From contig JAFURZ010000010.1 in the NCBI GenBank assembly GCA_017480785.1, positions 1-64,000 of the forward strand: a stretch of 64,000 bases of DNA, in the 5' to 3' direction. Every line of letters starts with the position of its first letter. The first letter of the stretch is position 1. The translations under genes and the position numbers were made by a program. Source of the DNA: Bacteroidales bacterium. GTDB taxonomy: Bacteria; Bacteroidota; Bacteroidia; Bacteroidales; P3. This document shows positions 47,064-56,510 of this stretch, in pieces. The notes beneath the pieces were generated by a model. The model saw only the letters and a list, made by a program, of their open reading frames with translations, was not told where the DNA came from and ran no database searches.

Positions 47064-48043
47064 CGCTTCAAGCCCAGGTGGCGGGGCTGAACATGCTGTC
47101 GGGCCTTGACCTGAGCAGCACGGCCCGCACTGCCGGCCTCGGGCTGGACTACCTTGCCCTTTATGGCGACGACCTCACCGTCGGCATCGACAACCCCTCG
47201 CTGCTGCGTTCCACGATGGGTGGCACGGGGGTGCTGAGCGTGGTGCCCATGTTCAGCGGCGGCGCCATGGGGTCGCTCACCTATGCCCACACGTTCAACC
47301 GCTTCGGCACCGTCAGTTTCGGCTTCCACTTCATGGATTACGGCCGCTTCGAGGAGTATGACGAGGAGGAGAACCACCTCGGCACCTTCGGCGCCGGCGA
47401 CTACAGCCTCTGCATCGGGTGGGGGCTGTGGCTCGACAGCAACTTCTCGGTCGGTGCCAATTTCAAGCCGGTGCTGTCGCAGTATGAAAGCTACACGGCC
47501 GTGGCCGTGGCCGTCGACGTGGCGGGCAGCTATGTCAGCGACAGCCGTGCCTTTGCCGCCACCCTGATGGCCCGCAATATAGGAGCCCAGGTGGTCACCT
47601 TCGACGAGACTGTCGAGGAGCTGCCGTTCGAGCTGAGCGCCGAGGTGTCGTACAAACTCAGGAACGCCCCGTTCCGCCTCTTCTTCGCCGCCACCGAGCT
47701 GCAACGATGGGACCTGCGCTACGAGGACCCGCTCAACCCCACGACGACCACCGACCCCTTCACCGGCGAGGTGCAGCGGGAGAGCTGGCTGGCCGGCACC
47801 TTCGACAACCTGATGCGCCACACCGTCTTCGGGGTGGAGCTCACCCTGGGAGCCAATCTCTTCGCCCGTCTTGGCTACAGCTACCGCCAGACGGCCGAGA
47901 TGCGCGGCGTGGACGCCTTCAACCTCAGCGGATTCTCCTTCGGCGTGGGACTGCGTCGCGGCCGCTTCGAGTTCAGCTATGCCCGCCGCAACTACCACCT
48001 CTCGCAGGCTCCGAATTATTTCACCCTGAGCTATCACTTCTAG
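46976..48043 (+). CDS. porQ: Type IX secretion system protein PorQ
   Basis: About 355 aa, with a signal peptide and PorV/PorQ-type OM barrel: VAGLNMLSGLDLSSTARTAGLGLDYLALYGDDLTVGIDNPSLL, LMARNIGAQVVTF, and terminal NYFTLSYHF. PorQ is tied to modification and retention of T9SS cargo at the surface; a cargo protein with a sorting domain is at 1326-2678. There is no ATG near the start: GTG 46976 is chosen, TTG 46970 is possible, and TTG 47009 has a good AGGAGG 6-7 bp before it. The whole signal-peptide region lies in a heptamer hairpin, so the present start is probably rebuilt from repeat sequence. Confidence 0.85.
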   Translation: MEIGTTRRRKALVLICVCIAFLFPFSTFHSLQAQVAGLNMLSGLDLSSTARTAGLGLDYLALYGDDLTVGIDNPSLLRSTMGGTGVLSVVPMFSGGAMGSLTYAHTFNRFGTVSFGFHFMDYGRFEEYDEEENHLGTFGAGDYSLCIGWGLWLDSNFSVGANFKPVLSQYESYTAVAVAVDVAGSYVSDSRAFAATLMARNIGAQVVTFDETVEELPFELSAEVSYKLRNAPFRLFFAATELQRWDLRYEDPLNPTTTTDPFTGEVQRESWLAGTFDNLMRHTVFGVELTLGANLFARLGYSYRQTAEMRGVDAFNLSGFSFGVGLRRGRFEFSYARRNYHLSQAPNYFTLSYHF

Positions 48044-48053
48044 CAACCAAGCA

Positions 48054-49013
48054 ATGAAATTACAATTTATTGTCTCCGACCAGACCAATCCCTACTGGAA
48101 CATAGCGGTCGAAAACTACCTCCTTTCGCTGCCCGAGAGCGAGGTGATTACCCTCTACCTGTGGCGCAACCGCCGCACGGTGGTCATCGGGCAGAACCAG
48201 AACCCCTTCACCGAGTGCAACGTCGATGCCCTCGAGGCCGACGGCGGCTACCTGATGCGTCGCCGGACGGGTGGCGGCGCCGTCTACCACGACGATGGCA
48301 ACATCAACTTCTCCTTCGTCGTGCCCAAGGCACTCTACGACCAGACGCGGCAGTTCCGCGTGTTGCAGCGTGCTGTCGCCGCCTTCGGGCTGCAGGCTGA
48401 GGTCTCCGGCCGCAACGATGTGCTGGTTGATGGGCGCAAGTTCAGCGGCAACGCCTTCAGCAAAGGCCGTTACCAGGACCTTCATCACGGCACCATCCTC
48501 ATCAAGGGCAACATGGAGGACCTGCAGCGCTACCTCAAGCCCAAGCCCGCCAAGCTGCGCAAGCACGGCGTCAGCTCGGTGCAGAGCCGTGTGGTGAACC
48601 TCTCCGAGCTCAACCCCGCCATCACCAGCGAGAGCATCGTCCCTGCCTTGCGCGTAGCCTTTGAATCCGAATACTCAGGAAATTCCGAATACTCCGACTT
48701 CTCCGAAATCATCAAGCGACCCGAGGTCCGCACCCTTTACGAGGAGTTCGCCTCCGACGAGTGGCGCTTTGGCCGCTGGCGTACCTTCACCGCCCAGCGC
48801 AGCGCCCAGTTCGACTGGGGTGGGGTAGAGCTGCAACTCACCGTGGACCAGGAACACAGCCTCATCACCGACGTCCAGATAGCCTCCGACGCGCTCGACC
48901 TCGCCGCCCTCGACGAGGTACGCAGTCTGCTCACCGGTGCCGGTACCGCCACACCGCCGCCGCACGAGCCGAACCCCATCGTCGACGATATCCTCTCGCT
49001 GGTGTATAATTGA
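48054..49013 (+). CDS. lplA: Lipoate-protein ligase A
   Basis: Attaches exogenous lipoate to lipoyl domains using ATP, 319 aa. LMRRRTGGGAVYHDDGNINFSF and GRKFSGNAFSKGRYQDLHHGTILI are the lipoate/ATP sites; a C-terminal accessory domain follows. Residues about 204-219 (ESEYSGNSEYSDFSEI) come from 9-mer repeats (48663-48710) in frame. Terminator at 49042-49068. Confidence 0.94.
   Translation: MKLQFIVSDQTNPYWNIAVENYLLSLPESEVITLYLWRNRRTVVIGQNQNPFTECNVDALEADGGYLMRRRTGGGAVYHDDGNINFSFVVPKALYDQTRQFRVLQRAVAAFGLQAEVSGRNDVLVDGRKFSGNAFSKGRYQDLHHGTILIKGNMEDLQRYLKPKPAKLRKHGVSSVQSRVVNLSELNPAITSESIVPALRVAFESEYSGNSEYSDFSEIIKRPEVRTLYEEFASDEWRFGRWRTFTAQRSAQFDWGGVELQLTVDQEHSLITDVQIASDALDLAALDEVRSLLTGAGTATPPPHEPNPIVDDILSLVYN
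48663..48710. repeat. 9-bp-period repeat (TCCGAATAC units) in frame in lplA
   Basis: TCCGAATAC, TCAGGAAAT, TCCGAATAC, TCCGACTTC, TCCGAAATC in 9-bp steps, so the protein repeats in steps of three residues (SEY SGN SEY SDF SEI). Confidence 0.8.
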
Positions 49014-49041
49014 AAAGCGGACGGCCTGCTGCCACAACCAG

Positions 49042-49068
49042 AAAGGCGGCCCTTTGGGGGCCGCCTTT
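49042..49068 (+). terminator. Terminator of lplA
   Basis: AAAGGCGGCCC / GGGCCGCCTTT with a 5-nt loop and a T run. Confidence 0.85.
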
Positions 49069-49072
49069 TGTG

Positions 49073-49137
49073 TGGCTGTTCTTTTACTGTTCTTTTACTG
49101 TTTTTTTGGAGTTCTTTACGCTTTTGTAAAGAACTCC
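49073..49137. repeat. 11-bp-period repeat and hairpin downstream of lplA
   Basis: TGTTCTTTTAC repeated at 11-bp steps, followed by a perfect GGAGTTCTTTAC / GTAAAGAACTCC hairpin. Same unit as 34188-34273. Confidence 0.75.
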
Positions 49138-49186
49138 TAAAGAGCGGAAGTGTAACGGTTTGAGAACGTGTGAAATAAATGTTGGC

Positions 49187-52057
49187 TCAGAAGCGAATCA
49201 TGTCTTTGTATTTCACCTCCTGCACCTTGCCGTACTGGCCGAGGGCCTTGAGGTCCATCTTCTTGGCGTTGCCGCTGATGAAGATGACCGTCGGGCGGCC
49301 TTCGACGTACTTCTTGTGGAAGGCGCGCAGGTCGTCGTAGCTCATCTTGCCAATCTCTTCGGTGACCTCGTGGCGGTCGTCGTAGTCTATCTTCTCCTCC
49401 TCCACCTGGTAGCGGTAGAATTCGGGGAAGGAACGGAAGGTGAGGTAGTTGCTGTTGCGGACGGAGATGAGGTAGTCTTTGGCTCCGGCGAACTTGCTCT
49501 CGCGGTCGGGGAAGGTGACCATGAGGTCGCGCATGGCGGCGATGGCGTCGTTGGTCTTGTCGCACTGGGTGCCGACGAAACCGTAGTAGTAGCCGGGTTT
49601 GCGGTTGAAGCGGTCGTAGCTGTAGTAGCCGTAGGTGCTGTAGGCCAGCGAGCGCATCTCGCGTATCTCCTGGAAGAAGACGCCCGCCATGCTGCCGCTC
49701 ATGTATTCGTTGAACATGGCGCAGGCGGCGCGGTCGGCCTTGTAGTCGAAGGAGCCGCCGGGGATGTAGAGGTCGATGTCGCTCTTGAGGAACTTCTTGT
49801 TGGAGGCGAAGTAGACGGCGCCCTGGTCGAAGGCGCGGGGCTTGCGGACGCGCTTGGGCATGACGGTGACCTCGTCGCGCACCAGGTTGTGCTTGCGCAG
49901 GAGTTCGGCCACCTGCTTGGGGTCGGTGTTGCCCACGTAGGTGACGTAGCCGTCGCGCAAGAAGAGGTTGTCGAGCAGGTCCACCAGTTCCTCTCCTTTC
50001 ATCTTCTTGATTTCCTTGATGGTGGCGTGGTTGATGTAGCTTGAACTGTCGCCGTACATCACGTACTCATAGAGAGCCGAGGTCCAGGTGCCGGCGTCGT
50101 TCTTGGCCTCTTTCTTGGAGGCCTGGAGGGCTTCGACGAGGTTCTTCAGCTGCTGGGGGTCGTGGCGCGGGTTGCGCAGTTTGAGCAGGGCCAGGTCGAG
50201 TATCTTCTCCATGTTCTCCTCGGGGCCGGAGAGGGAGAAGTGGCTGTAGTCGCTGCCGCTGTAGAGGCTGAACGAGCCGCCGAGGCAGTCCATTTCAATG
50301 CTGTATTGCTCCGGGGTCATGTCGCCGGCGCCGATGGAGGCGAAGTAGGTGATGGCCTGGTCGATGTTGTGGTTGTCGAAGGAGCCGTAGTGGTAGCTGA
50401 TGTCGAGACTGAAGAGGTCGTTCTTGGGGTTCTTCGAGGCGTAGAGGGTGCAGTTCTTGCTGACGGGGACGGTGGTGACCAGTTCCTTGTAGTCGAGCAC
50501 CTGGGGCTTGATGTCCTTCACCTTGCGGTCGGCGATGTGACGGGCGAACTCGGTCTTCTCGCCCTGGTTCTGGGCCTCAAGGTGGTCCCAGTCGGGCTTG
50601 ATGGTCTCGCCCTTGGCGGGGAAGCCCATGGAGGAGCGCACGATGGTGCAGTGGTTGCGGTCGTAGTATTTGGCGGCAATCCTCATGATGTCCTCGCGGG
50701 TAATCTGCATCAGGCGCTCGTTGTCTTTGAGCCATTCCTCATAGCTCGATCCGGTGGTCTCGAGGCTTTGTAGCAGGCCGGCGATGCCGCTGTAGCTCTC
50801 CAGCATGCGCTTGCGGCCGATGAAGCTGTTCATCTTGATGCTTTCGAGCAGCTTGTCGCTGAAGCGGCCTTCCTTGACCGAGTCGATGGCGGCCCAGATG
50901 AGTTCTTCGGCGGCGTCGAACTTCTGGCCTACGAGCTTGGGGACGTAGAGGATGACGTTGGTGCCGGCGTCCTGCAGCGAGAAGGGCATCAGCTGGGCGG
51001 CCATGAGCTTGCCTTCGGTGGCCAGCTCGTCAAGGCGGCCGTTGCCACCGCTGATGATGTCGCTCATCACGTCAAGTGCCAGCTTGTCGGGGTCGTTTTC
51101 CTTGACGCCGGGCATCACGATGAGACCCACTTTGATGGGGGTCTGCTTGACGGTCTTGATTGTCTGGCTCTCGAACTTGGGCAGCTGGTAGGTGGGTTCC
51201 TCGACGGGTTCTCCCTTGGGCCAGATGCTGAAGTATTTCTCGGCCATCTTTTTGGCCCGGGCGGTGTTGAAGTCGCCCACCAGGATGAGGGTCATGTTGG
51301 AGGCCACGTAGTACTTGTCGTAGAAGCGCTTCATGGCGCTGGGCTGCGGGTTCTTCAGGTGCTCGTCGAGCCCGATGACGTCGCGGCTGTAGGGGTGCTC
51401 GCCGAAACTCTCGGTGAAGAGGTTGCGGATGAAGGCGTACATCTGCTCGTTGTTGTAGATGTTGCGCTCCTCGTAGACGGCTTCCAGTTCGCCCTGGAAG
51501 AGGCGGTACACCGGGTTGCGGAAGCGCTCGGCGTAGACTTCCATCCAGTTCTCCAGCTGGTTGGAGGGAAGGGTGTTGTAGTAGACGGTGTAGTCGTAGG
51601 TGGTGCCGGCGTTGAGGCCCGTGCAGCCCATCTGCTGCAGGATGGCGTCGGTCTCGTTGGGGATGGCATACTTGGAGGCGGCTATGTTCAGGCGGTTCAC
51701 CTCCAGCTGCAGCTGGTGGCGACGCTCGGCGTCCTGGGTGGCCTGCATCTGGTCGTAGAGGTCGCTGATGCTGTCGAGATAGGGCTTCTCGGCCTCCCAG
51801 TCAGTGGTGCCGATGCGGTCGGTGCCTTTGAACATGATGTGCTCGAAGTAGTGCGCCACGCCGGTGGCATCGGGGTCTTCGTTCTTTGAACCGGCGTGCA
51901 CCACCACCGAGCCGTAGATTTTGGGTTGGTCGTGGCTTTCGCACATGATGACCTTCAGCCCGTTGCTCAGGCGGAAGGTCTCCACCTTCAGGTCGTCCTG
52001 CGCCGTGGCGGCAAGGCAGAGTGCCAGTGAGAGCAGGAAAAGGATTGCTTTCTTCAT
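49187..52057 (-). CDS. Exported M16-family zinc peptidase (two-domain)
   Basis: 956 aa, signal peptide MKKAILFLLSLALCLAATAQ. The first M16 half has the inverted zinc motif HYFEHIMFKGT (HxxEH, about residue 68) and the downstream Glu in AVYEERNIYNNEQM; the second half (about 500-950) lacks the motif, as in pitrilysin/PqqL-type enzymes. Periplasmic peptide degradation is likely. Full length. Confidence 0.93.
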   Translation of the reverse strand: MKKAILFLLSLALCLAATAQDDLKVETFRLSNGLKVIMCESHDQPKIYGSVVVHAGSKNEDPDATGVAHYFEHIMFKGTDRIGTTDWEAEKPYLDSISDLYDQMQATQDAERRHQLQLEVNRLNIAASKYAIPNETDAILQQMGCTGLNAGTTYDYTVYYNTLPSNQLENWMEVYAERFRNPVYRLFQGELEAVYEERNIYNNEQMYAFIRNLFTESFGEHPYSRDVIGLDEHLKNPQPSAMKRFYDKYYVASNMTLILVGDFNTARAKKMAEKYFSIWPKGEPVEEPTYQLPKFESQTIKTVKQTPIKVGLIVMPGVKENDPDKLALDVMSDIISGGNGRLDELATEGKLMAAQLMPFSLQDAGTNVILYVPKLVGQKFDAAEELIWAAIDSVKEGRFSDKLLESIKMNSFIGRKRMLESYSGIAGLLQSLETTGSSYEEWLKDNERLMQITREDIMRIAAKYYDRNHCTIVRSSMGFPAKGETIKPDWDHLEAQNQGEKTEFARHIADRKVKDIKPQVLDYKELVTTVPVSKNCTLYASKNPKNDLFSLDISYHYGSFDNHNIDQAITYFASIGAGDMTPEQYSIEMDCLGGSFSLYSGSDYSHFSLSGPEENMEKILDLALLKLRNPRHDPQQLKNLVEALQASKKEAKNDAGTWTSALYEYVMYGDSSSYINHATIKEIKKMKGEELVDLLDNLFLRDGYVTYVGNTDPKQVAELLRKHNLVRDEVTVMPKRVRKPRAFDQGAVYFASNKKFLKSDIDLYIPGGSFDYKADRAACAMFNEYMSGSMAGVFFQEIREMRSLAYSTYGYYSYDRFNRKPGYYYGFVGTQCDKTNDAIAAMRDLMVTFPDRESKFAGAKDYLISVRNSNYLTFRSFPEFYRYQVEEEKIDYDDRHEVTEEIGKMSYDDLRAFHKKYVEGRPTVIFISGNAKKMDLKALGQYGKVQEVKYKDMIRF

Positions 52058-52080
52058 GGTTGTTGCTTTTATTGTACTTA

Positions 52081-52123
52081 TAGTCCTTAGGGTCTTTAAG
52101 GTCCTTAGGAACTTTAAGGTCTT
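52081..52123. repeat. 9-bp-period repeat (GTCCTTAGG / GTCTTTAAG) between the M16 gene and glyS
   Basis: GTCCTTAGG, GTCTTTAAG, GTCCTTAGG, AACTTTAAG in 9-bp steps; CCTTAGG-type units are nearly self-complementary. It reaches the glyS stop. Confidence 0.7.
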
Positions 52124-53630
52124 ATTTTTTCAGATAACTTAAAAGCTGGTCTATGTTGACACGCTCCTGCTGCATGGTGTCGCGGTGGCGCACGGTGACG
52201 CTGTTGTCGCCCAGTGTGTCGTTATCCACGGTGATGCAGAAGGGGGTGCCGATGGCGTCCTGACGGCGGTAGCGGCGGCCGATGGCGTCCTTCTCGTCGT
52301 ACTGCACCATCATGTCGGGCATGAGCAGGTGTTGCACCTCGCGGGCCTTTTCGGGCAGGCCGTCCTTCTTGACGAGCGGTAGCACGGCGGCTTTGTAGGG
52401 GGCCAGACGGGTGGGCAGACTGAGCACGGTGCGGGTGCTGCCGTCCTCGAGGGTCTCTTCCTTGAGGGCGTGGCTGAAGATGGCCAGGAAGGTGCGGTCC
52501 ACGCCGATGGAGGTCTCGATGACGTAGGGCGTGTAGCTCTCGTTCAGCTCGGGGTCGAAGTATTGCAGCTTCTTGCCGCTGAACTCGCTGTGGCGCGAGA
52601 GGTCGAAGTCGGTGCGGCTGTGGATGCCCTCGAGCTCCTTGAATCCGAAGGGGAAGCGGAACTCGATGTCGGTGGCGGCATTGGCATAATGGGCCAGCTT
52701 CTCGTGGTCGTGGTAGCGGTAGCAGTCGGCGGGGATGCCGAAGGAGAGGTGCCATTGCAGGCGCTCTTCCTTCCACTTCTTGAACCATTCCAGCTCGGTG
52801 CCGGGGCGCACAAAGAACTGCATCTCCATCTGCTCGAATTCGCGCATGCGGAAGATGAACTGTCGCGCCACTATCTCGTTGCGGAAGGCCTTGCCTATCT
52901 GGGCGATGCCGAAGGGAATCTTCATGCGGCCGCTCTTCTGCACGTTGAGGAAGTTGACAAAGATGCCCTGCGCCGTCTCGGGACGGAGGTAGAGGGTGTC
53001 GCTGTCGTCGATGACAGAGCCCATCTTGGTGGCGAACATGAGGTTGAACTGGCGCACGTCGGTCCAGTTGCGGGTGCCGCTGATGGGACACACGATGCCG
53101 AGGTCGAGGATGAGCTGCTTCAGACCGTCCAGGTCGTTGGCGTTCATCAGGTCGGCATATTTCGCGTGTATCTCGTCAATCTGCTTCTGGTGCTCCAGCA
53201 CCCGCTGGTTGGTGGCGCGGAACTGGGCCTCGTCGAAACTCTCGCCCCACCGTTTGCGCCCCTTCTCGCATTCCTTCTCTATCTTCTCCTCTATCTTGGC
53301 GATGTGGTCCTCGATGAGGACGTCGGCGCGGTAGCGCTTCTTGCTGTCCTTGTTGTCAATGAGAGGGTCGTTGAAAGCATCCACGTGGCCCGAAGCCTTC
53401 CATATGCGGGGATGCATGAAGATGGCCGAGTCGAGGCCGACGATGTTCTCGTGCATCTGCACCATCGCCTTCCACCAGGCCTGCTTGATATTGTTCTTCA
53501 ACTCGACTCCCAGCTGGCCGTAGTCGTAGACGGCGGCGAGGCCGTCGTAGATTTCCGAGCTCGGGAAGATAAAACCGTATTCTTTGGCGTGAGCCACCAC
53601 TTTTTTGAAGAAGTCGTCTTGATTTGCCAT
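52122..53630 (-). CDS. glyS: Glycyl-tRNA synthetase (single-chain class II)
   Basis: 502 aa from ATG 53630 (MANQDDFFKKVVAHAKEYGF). Class II motifs: GPSEIYDG-like PSSEIYDGLAAVYDYGQLG, FNLMFATKMGS, YLRPETAQGIFVNF (motif 2 follows with FGIAQIGKAFRNEI), GVDRTFLAI (motif 3), and an anticodon-binding domain (APYKAAVLPLVKK). The longer frame beyond 53630 overlaps the histidine kinase and is rejected. Confidence 0.96.
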   Translation of the reverse strand: MANQDDFFKKVVAHAKEYGFIFPSSEIYDGLAAVYDYGQLGVELKNNIKQAWWKAMVQMHENIVGLDSAIFMHPRIWKASGHVDAFNDPLIDNKDSKKRYRADVLIEDHIAKIEEKIEKECEKGRKRWGESFDEAQFRATNQRVLEHQKQIDEIHAKYADLMNANDLDGLKQLILDLGIVCPISGTRNWTDVRQFNLMFATKMGSVIDDSDTLYLRPETAQGIFVNFLNVQKSGRMKIPFGIAQIGKAFRNEIVARQFIFRMREFEQMEMQFFVRPGTELEWFKKWKEERLQWHLSFGIPADCYRYHDHEKLAHYANAATDIEFRFPFGFKELEGIHSRTDFDLSRHSEFSGKKLQYFDPELNESYTPYVIETSIGVDRTFLAIFSHALKEETLEDGSTRTVLSLPTRLAPYKAAVLPLVKKDGLPEKAREVQHLLMPDMMVQYDEKDAIGRRYRRQDAIGTPFCITVDNDTLGDNSVTVRHRDTMQQERVNIDQLLSYLKK

Positions 53631-53728
53631 GTTATTATTGCTTGATTGTTTGAATGCTTGATTGATTGAAACTATATATTGATGAAGTGCAAAGATACGA
53701 TAAAAAACCAGAAGCGGAGGAATTAATT

Positions 53729-55207
53729 TTATTTCTTCCGCAGCACGATACGGAAGCAGGACCCCTGGCCGGGGATGCTGTATTTCAGGTAGAGGTGTCC
53801 GCGGTGGTACTGGTTGATGATGCGTCGTGCCAAGGGCAGGCCGAGGCCCCAGCCACGGGTCTTGGTGGTGAAGCCGCTGTCGAAGATGCGGCGCTGCACC
53901 GACGGCGACATACCGCGGCCGGTGTCGCTGATGTCGAGGTATATCTTGCGGGCATCCTGCGAGGCGGTGACGGTGATGACGCTCTCCTTGGACGAGGTGC
54001 TGCTGGCGGCGCCTCCGTCCTCCATGGCGTCGATGGCGTTCTTGCAGAGGTTCTCGATGACCCACTGGAAGAGGTATTGCTCCAAGGGGGCGAGGAAGGT
54101 CTCGCCTTCGGGGAAAGCGACGTTGAAGTGCACGCGGCGCGGCGAGCGGTTCTGCAGGTATCCGATGGCGGCGAGAGTGGCCTCCTTCACGTCCTCCTCT
54201 TTCAGCTGGGGTGCCGACCCTATCTTTGAGAAGCGCTGCGCCACCGTGCCGAGCCGTTGCAGGTCTTTCTCCACCTCGTCGGCATACTGTGGCGTGAACT
54301 CCTTGCCGCGCAGGTATTCCACCCATCCGGTGAGCGAGCTGATGGGGGTGCCCAGCTGATGGGCCGTCTCCTTGGCCAGGCCCACCCAGATGCGGTTCTG
54401 CTCGGCGGTGCGGGCGGTGCGGAAGAGGAAGTAGCTGACGAGGATGAGGGCGGCGGCGATGAGGATGTAGAACAGGGGCACCCAACGCAGGGTGTGCAGC
54501 AGGGGCGAGTTCTCGTAGTAGACGTAGCCCAGCCCGCCGGAGGGCAGGCGCACTTCGATGGGGGCGTTGGAGAATTCGGAGAGGTCCGAACGTTGCGAAC
54601 TGCTGGCGATGATGTGGGTGCGGGTGCTGTCGACGATGACCACGGGCACCATGACCGAGTTTTGCGTGATGTCGTTGAGGAACGACTGGGTGTAGCCGTC
54701 GAGCACCTTGCGCAGCTGGGTGTAGTATTCCGACTCTTTGTAGTAGAGCGTCATGGGCATGCCCCACAGGTTGTAGGTGAAGGGCGGGTTCTGGCTGAAC
54801 TCTTCCAGCAGGGCGCCTTCGAGCTTCTGTCCGGCCAGCTCCTGGGGCACGGTGATGATGCTGTCGCGGCTGGTAGTGATGATGATGGGAGTGTGGCTGC
54901 TGTCGACGATATAGTTGACGTAGCGCAGGCTGAAGCCCATGTCGGTGGCCAGGTCGGGGTCGGCAAACGACTGCAGGATGTCGGTGTAGAGCTCCATCTT
55001 GCGGTGCTCGTCGAGGGTGGCCTGCTGGAAGAACTCCTGGGAGGCCGACGCCAGCTGGTTGCGTTGGTCGATGGCGTTGGCCCAGAGGCGCACCTTGGCC
55101 TCTTCGGTCTGGCGCACCTGGTCGGCCACGCGGTGCACCTGCCACAGGGCCCACAACGCCAGCAGGATGGTCAGCGCCAACAGGATGTATTTCAGGTGGG
55201 TCTTCAT
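53729..55207 (-). CDS. Membrane sensor histidine kinase
   Basis: 492 aa. TM1 at residues 7-29, a periplasmic sensor of about 215 residues, TM2 at about 246-267 (VPLFYILIAAALILVSYFLF), then HisKA with AKETAHQLGTPISSLTGW (His phospho-acceptor), N box ENLCKNAIDAM, G1 DTGRGM and G2 WGLGLPLARRI. It phosphorylates a response regulator not seen in this window. Same strand as, and 10 bp from, the permease gene upstream. Confidence 0.92.
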   Translation of the reverse strand: MKTHLKYILLALTILLALWALWQVHRVADQVRQTEEAKVRLWANAIDQRNQLASASQEFFQQATLDEHRKMELYTDILQSFADPDLATDMGFSLRYVNYIVDSSHTPIIITTSRDSIITVPQELAGQKLEGALLEEFSQNPPFTYNLWGMPMTLYYKESEYYTQLRKVLDGYTQSFLNDITQNSVMVPVVIVDSTRTHIIASSSQRSDLSEFSNAPIEVRLPSGGLGYVYYENSPLLHTLRWVPLFYILIAAALILVSYFLFRTARTAEQNRIWVGLAKETAHQLGTPISSLTGWVEYLRGKEFTPQYADEVEKDLQRLGTVAQRFSKIGSAPQLKEEDVKEATLAAIGYLQNRSPRRVHFNVAFPEGETFLAPLEQYLFQWVIENLCKNAIDAMEDGGAASSTSSKESVITVTASQDARKIYLDISDTGRGMSPSVQRRIFDSGFTTKTRGWGLGLPLARRIINQYHRGHLYLKYSIPGQGSCFRIVLRKK

Positions 55208-55217
55208 GGGGCGGGCT

Positions 55218-56432
55218 TTATCTTTCTATCTTCATGGTGGTGGCGGGACTGATGCGGCTGATGCCGGCCGTGGGCAGCAGCAGGGCCAGCAGGCACACCG
55301 CCAGGGTGCCGGCGCTCACGGCGACATATATCCACGGGTCGACCAGCACCGGCACATGGCTCATCGAGTAGCTCTCCGGGTCGAGGCGCACCAGCTGCCA
55401 GTGCCGCTGGGCCATGCTCAGCGCCAGCGCCACCGCGTCGCCGATGGCAATGCCCCAAAGGATGAGTCCCGTGGCCTTCATCAGGAAGATGCGCCTCACC
55501 GAGCGGTTGCCGGCTCCCAGTGCCTTCAGCAGGCCGATGGTGGCGCTCTTCTCGAAAATCATAATGAGCAGGGCCGACACGATGGCCACGGCCGACACGA
55601 GGCACATGATGGCCAGGATAAGGGTGATGTTGGTGTTCAGCAGGTCGAGCCACGAGAAGAGGGCGGGGTGGGCCTCGGTGATGGTCGTCAGGCGCAACTC
55701 GATGGGCAGCAGGGCTGTCACCGCGGAGGCGATGCTGCCGAGCCTCCGGTAGTCGTCCACCAGCACCTCATAGCCGCCCGCCATCGTGGAGTCCCAGCCG
55801 TTGAGCCGTTGCACGGTGGCCAGGCTCCCTATCACGTAGAGCTCGTCCATCTCGGTCAGGTCGGTATTGTAGATGCCGCTGATGGAGAAGGCGCGCGGGC
55901 GGTAGCTGTCGCCCTGCCAGAAGTAGGTGCGCATCTTGTCGCCCACGGCCAGCTTCAACTTGGCCGCGATGGTGGACGAGACCAGCACCTCGTTGGCCCC
56001 GGCGGGCAAGCGGCCGGCGGTCAGGCAGTCGTGGTAGAAGACGGTGTCGTAGTCGGCCGCGAGGCCGCGCAGCAGTATGCCGTAGATTTGCTCCTCGGTC
56101 TTCACCATGCCGCCCTTGGTGGCGAAGGCCTGCACATGGCGCACCCCCGGCACGGCCCGCACAGCCGCCGTCAGCGCGCTGTCGAGGCTGACGGGCACCT
56201 CGGTGTAGGTGCCGCCGGCGTCGTAGGCCGTCACGGTCAGGTGGCTGCCGAAGCCCACCACCTTCTGCGTGATGTCCTCCTGGAAGCCGCGCAGGATGCT
56301 GACGGCCATCACCATGACCACCACGCCGAGGGCTATGCCTGCCACGGCAATGGCCGACAGAGGACCCGAAAAGCCGCTGTCGGCCCCGCGACGCGGCATG
56401 AACCGCCGTGCTATGAACCGCTCGAAGGTCAT
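55218..56432 (-). CDS. LolC/LolE-type ABC transporter permease
   Basis: 404 aa of the FtsX/MacB permease family. MTFERFIARRFM, TM1 AIAVAGIALGVVVMVMAVSILRGF, a large periplasmic domain, and three C-terminal TM helices (ITLILAIMCLVSAVAIVSALLIMI ...) with KSATIGLLKALGAG, the coupling motif for the ATPase. Probably lipoprotein release; the LolD-type ATPase is not adjacent. Confidence 0.9.
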   Translation of the reverse strand: MTFERFIARRFMPRRGADSGFSGPLSAIAVAGIALGVVVMVMAVSILRGFQEDITQKVVGFGSHLTVTAYDAGGTYTEVPVSLDSALTAAVRAVPGVRHVQAFATKGGMVKTEEQIYGILLRGLAADYDTVFYHDCLTAGRLPAGANEVLVSSTIAAKLKLAVGDKMRTYFWQGDSYRPRAFSISGIYNTDLTEMDELYVIGSLATVQRLNGWDSTMAGGYEVLVDDYRRLGSIASAVTALLPIELRLTTITEAHPALFSWLDLLNTNITLILAIMCLVSAVAIVSALLIMIFEKSATIGLLKALGAGNRSVRRIFLMKATGLILWGIAIGDAVALALSMAQRHWQLVRLDPESYSMSHVPVLVDPWIYVAVSAGTLAVCLLALLLPTAGISRISPATTMKIER

Positions 56433-56433
56433 T

Positions 56434-56510
56434 GAGTGGGTAGTGGGTAGTGGGTAGTGGGTAGTGGGTAGTATCTGTCGCGAATGCTATCCACTATCCA
56501 CTACACACTA
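56434..56510. repeat. Heptamer hairpin (TAGTGGG family, copy 3) between the permease gene and tpiA
   Basis: Left arm 56434-56471 of TAGTGGG units, loop TATCTGTCGCGAATG, right arm CTATCCACTATCCACTACAC from 56487. Opposite orientation to the nrdD and leuS copies but with a related loop (CAnTCGyGA in reverse complement). The last codons and stop of tpiA overlap its edge. Confidence 0.9.
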
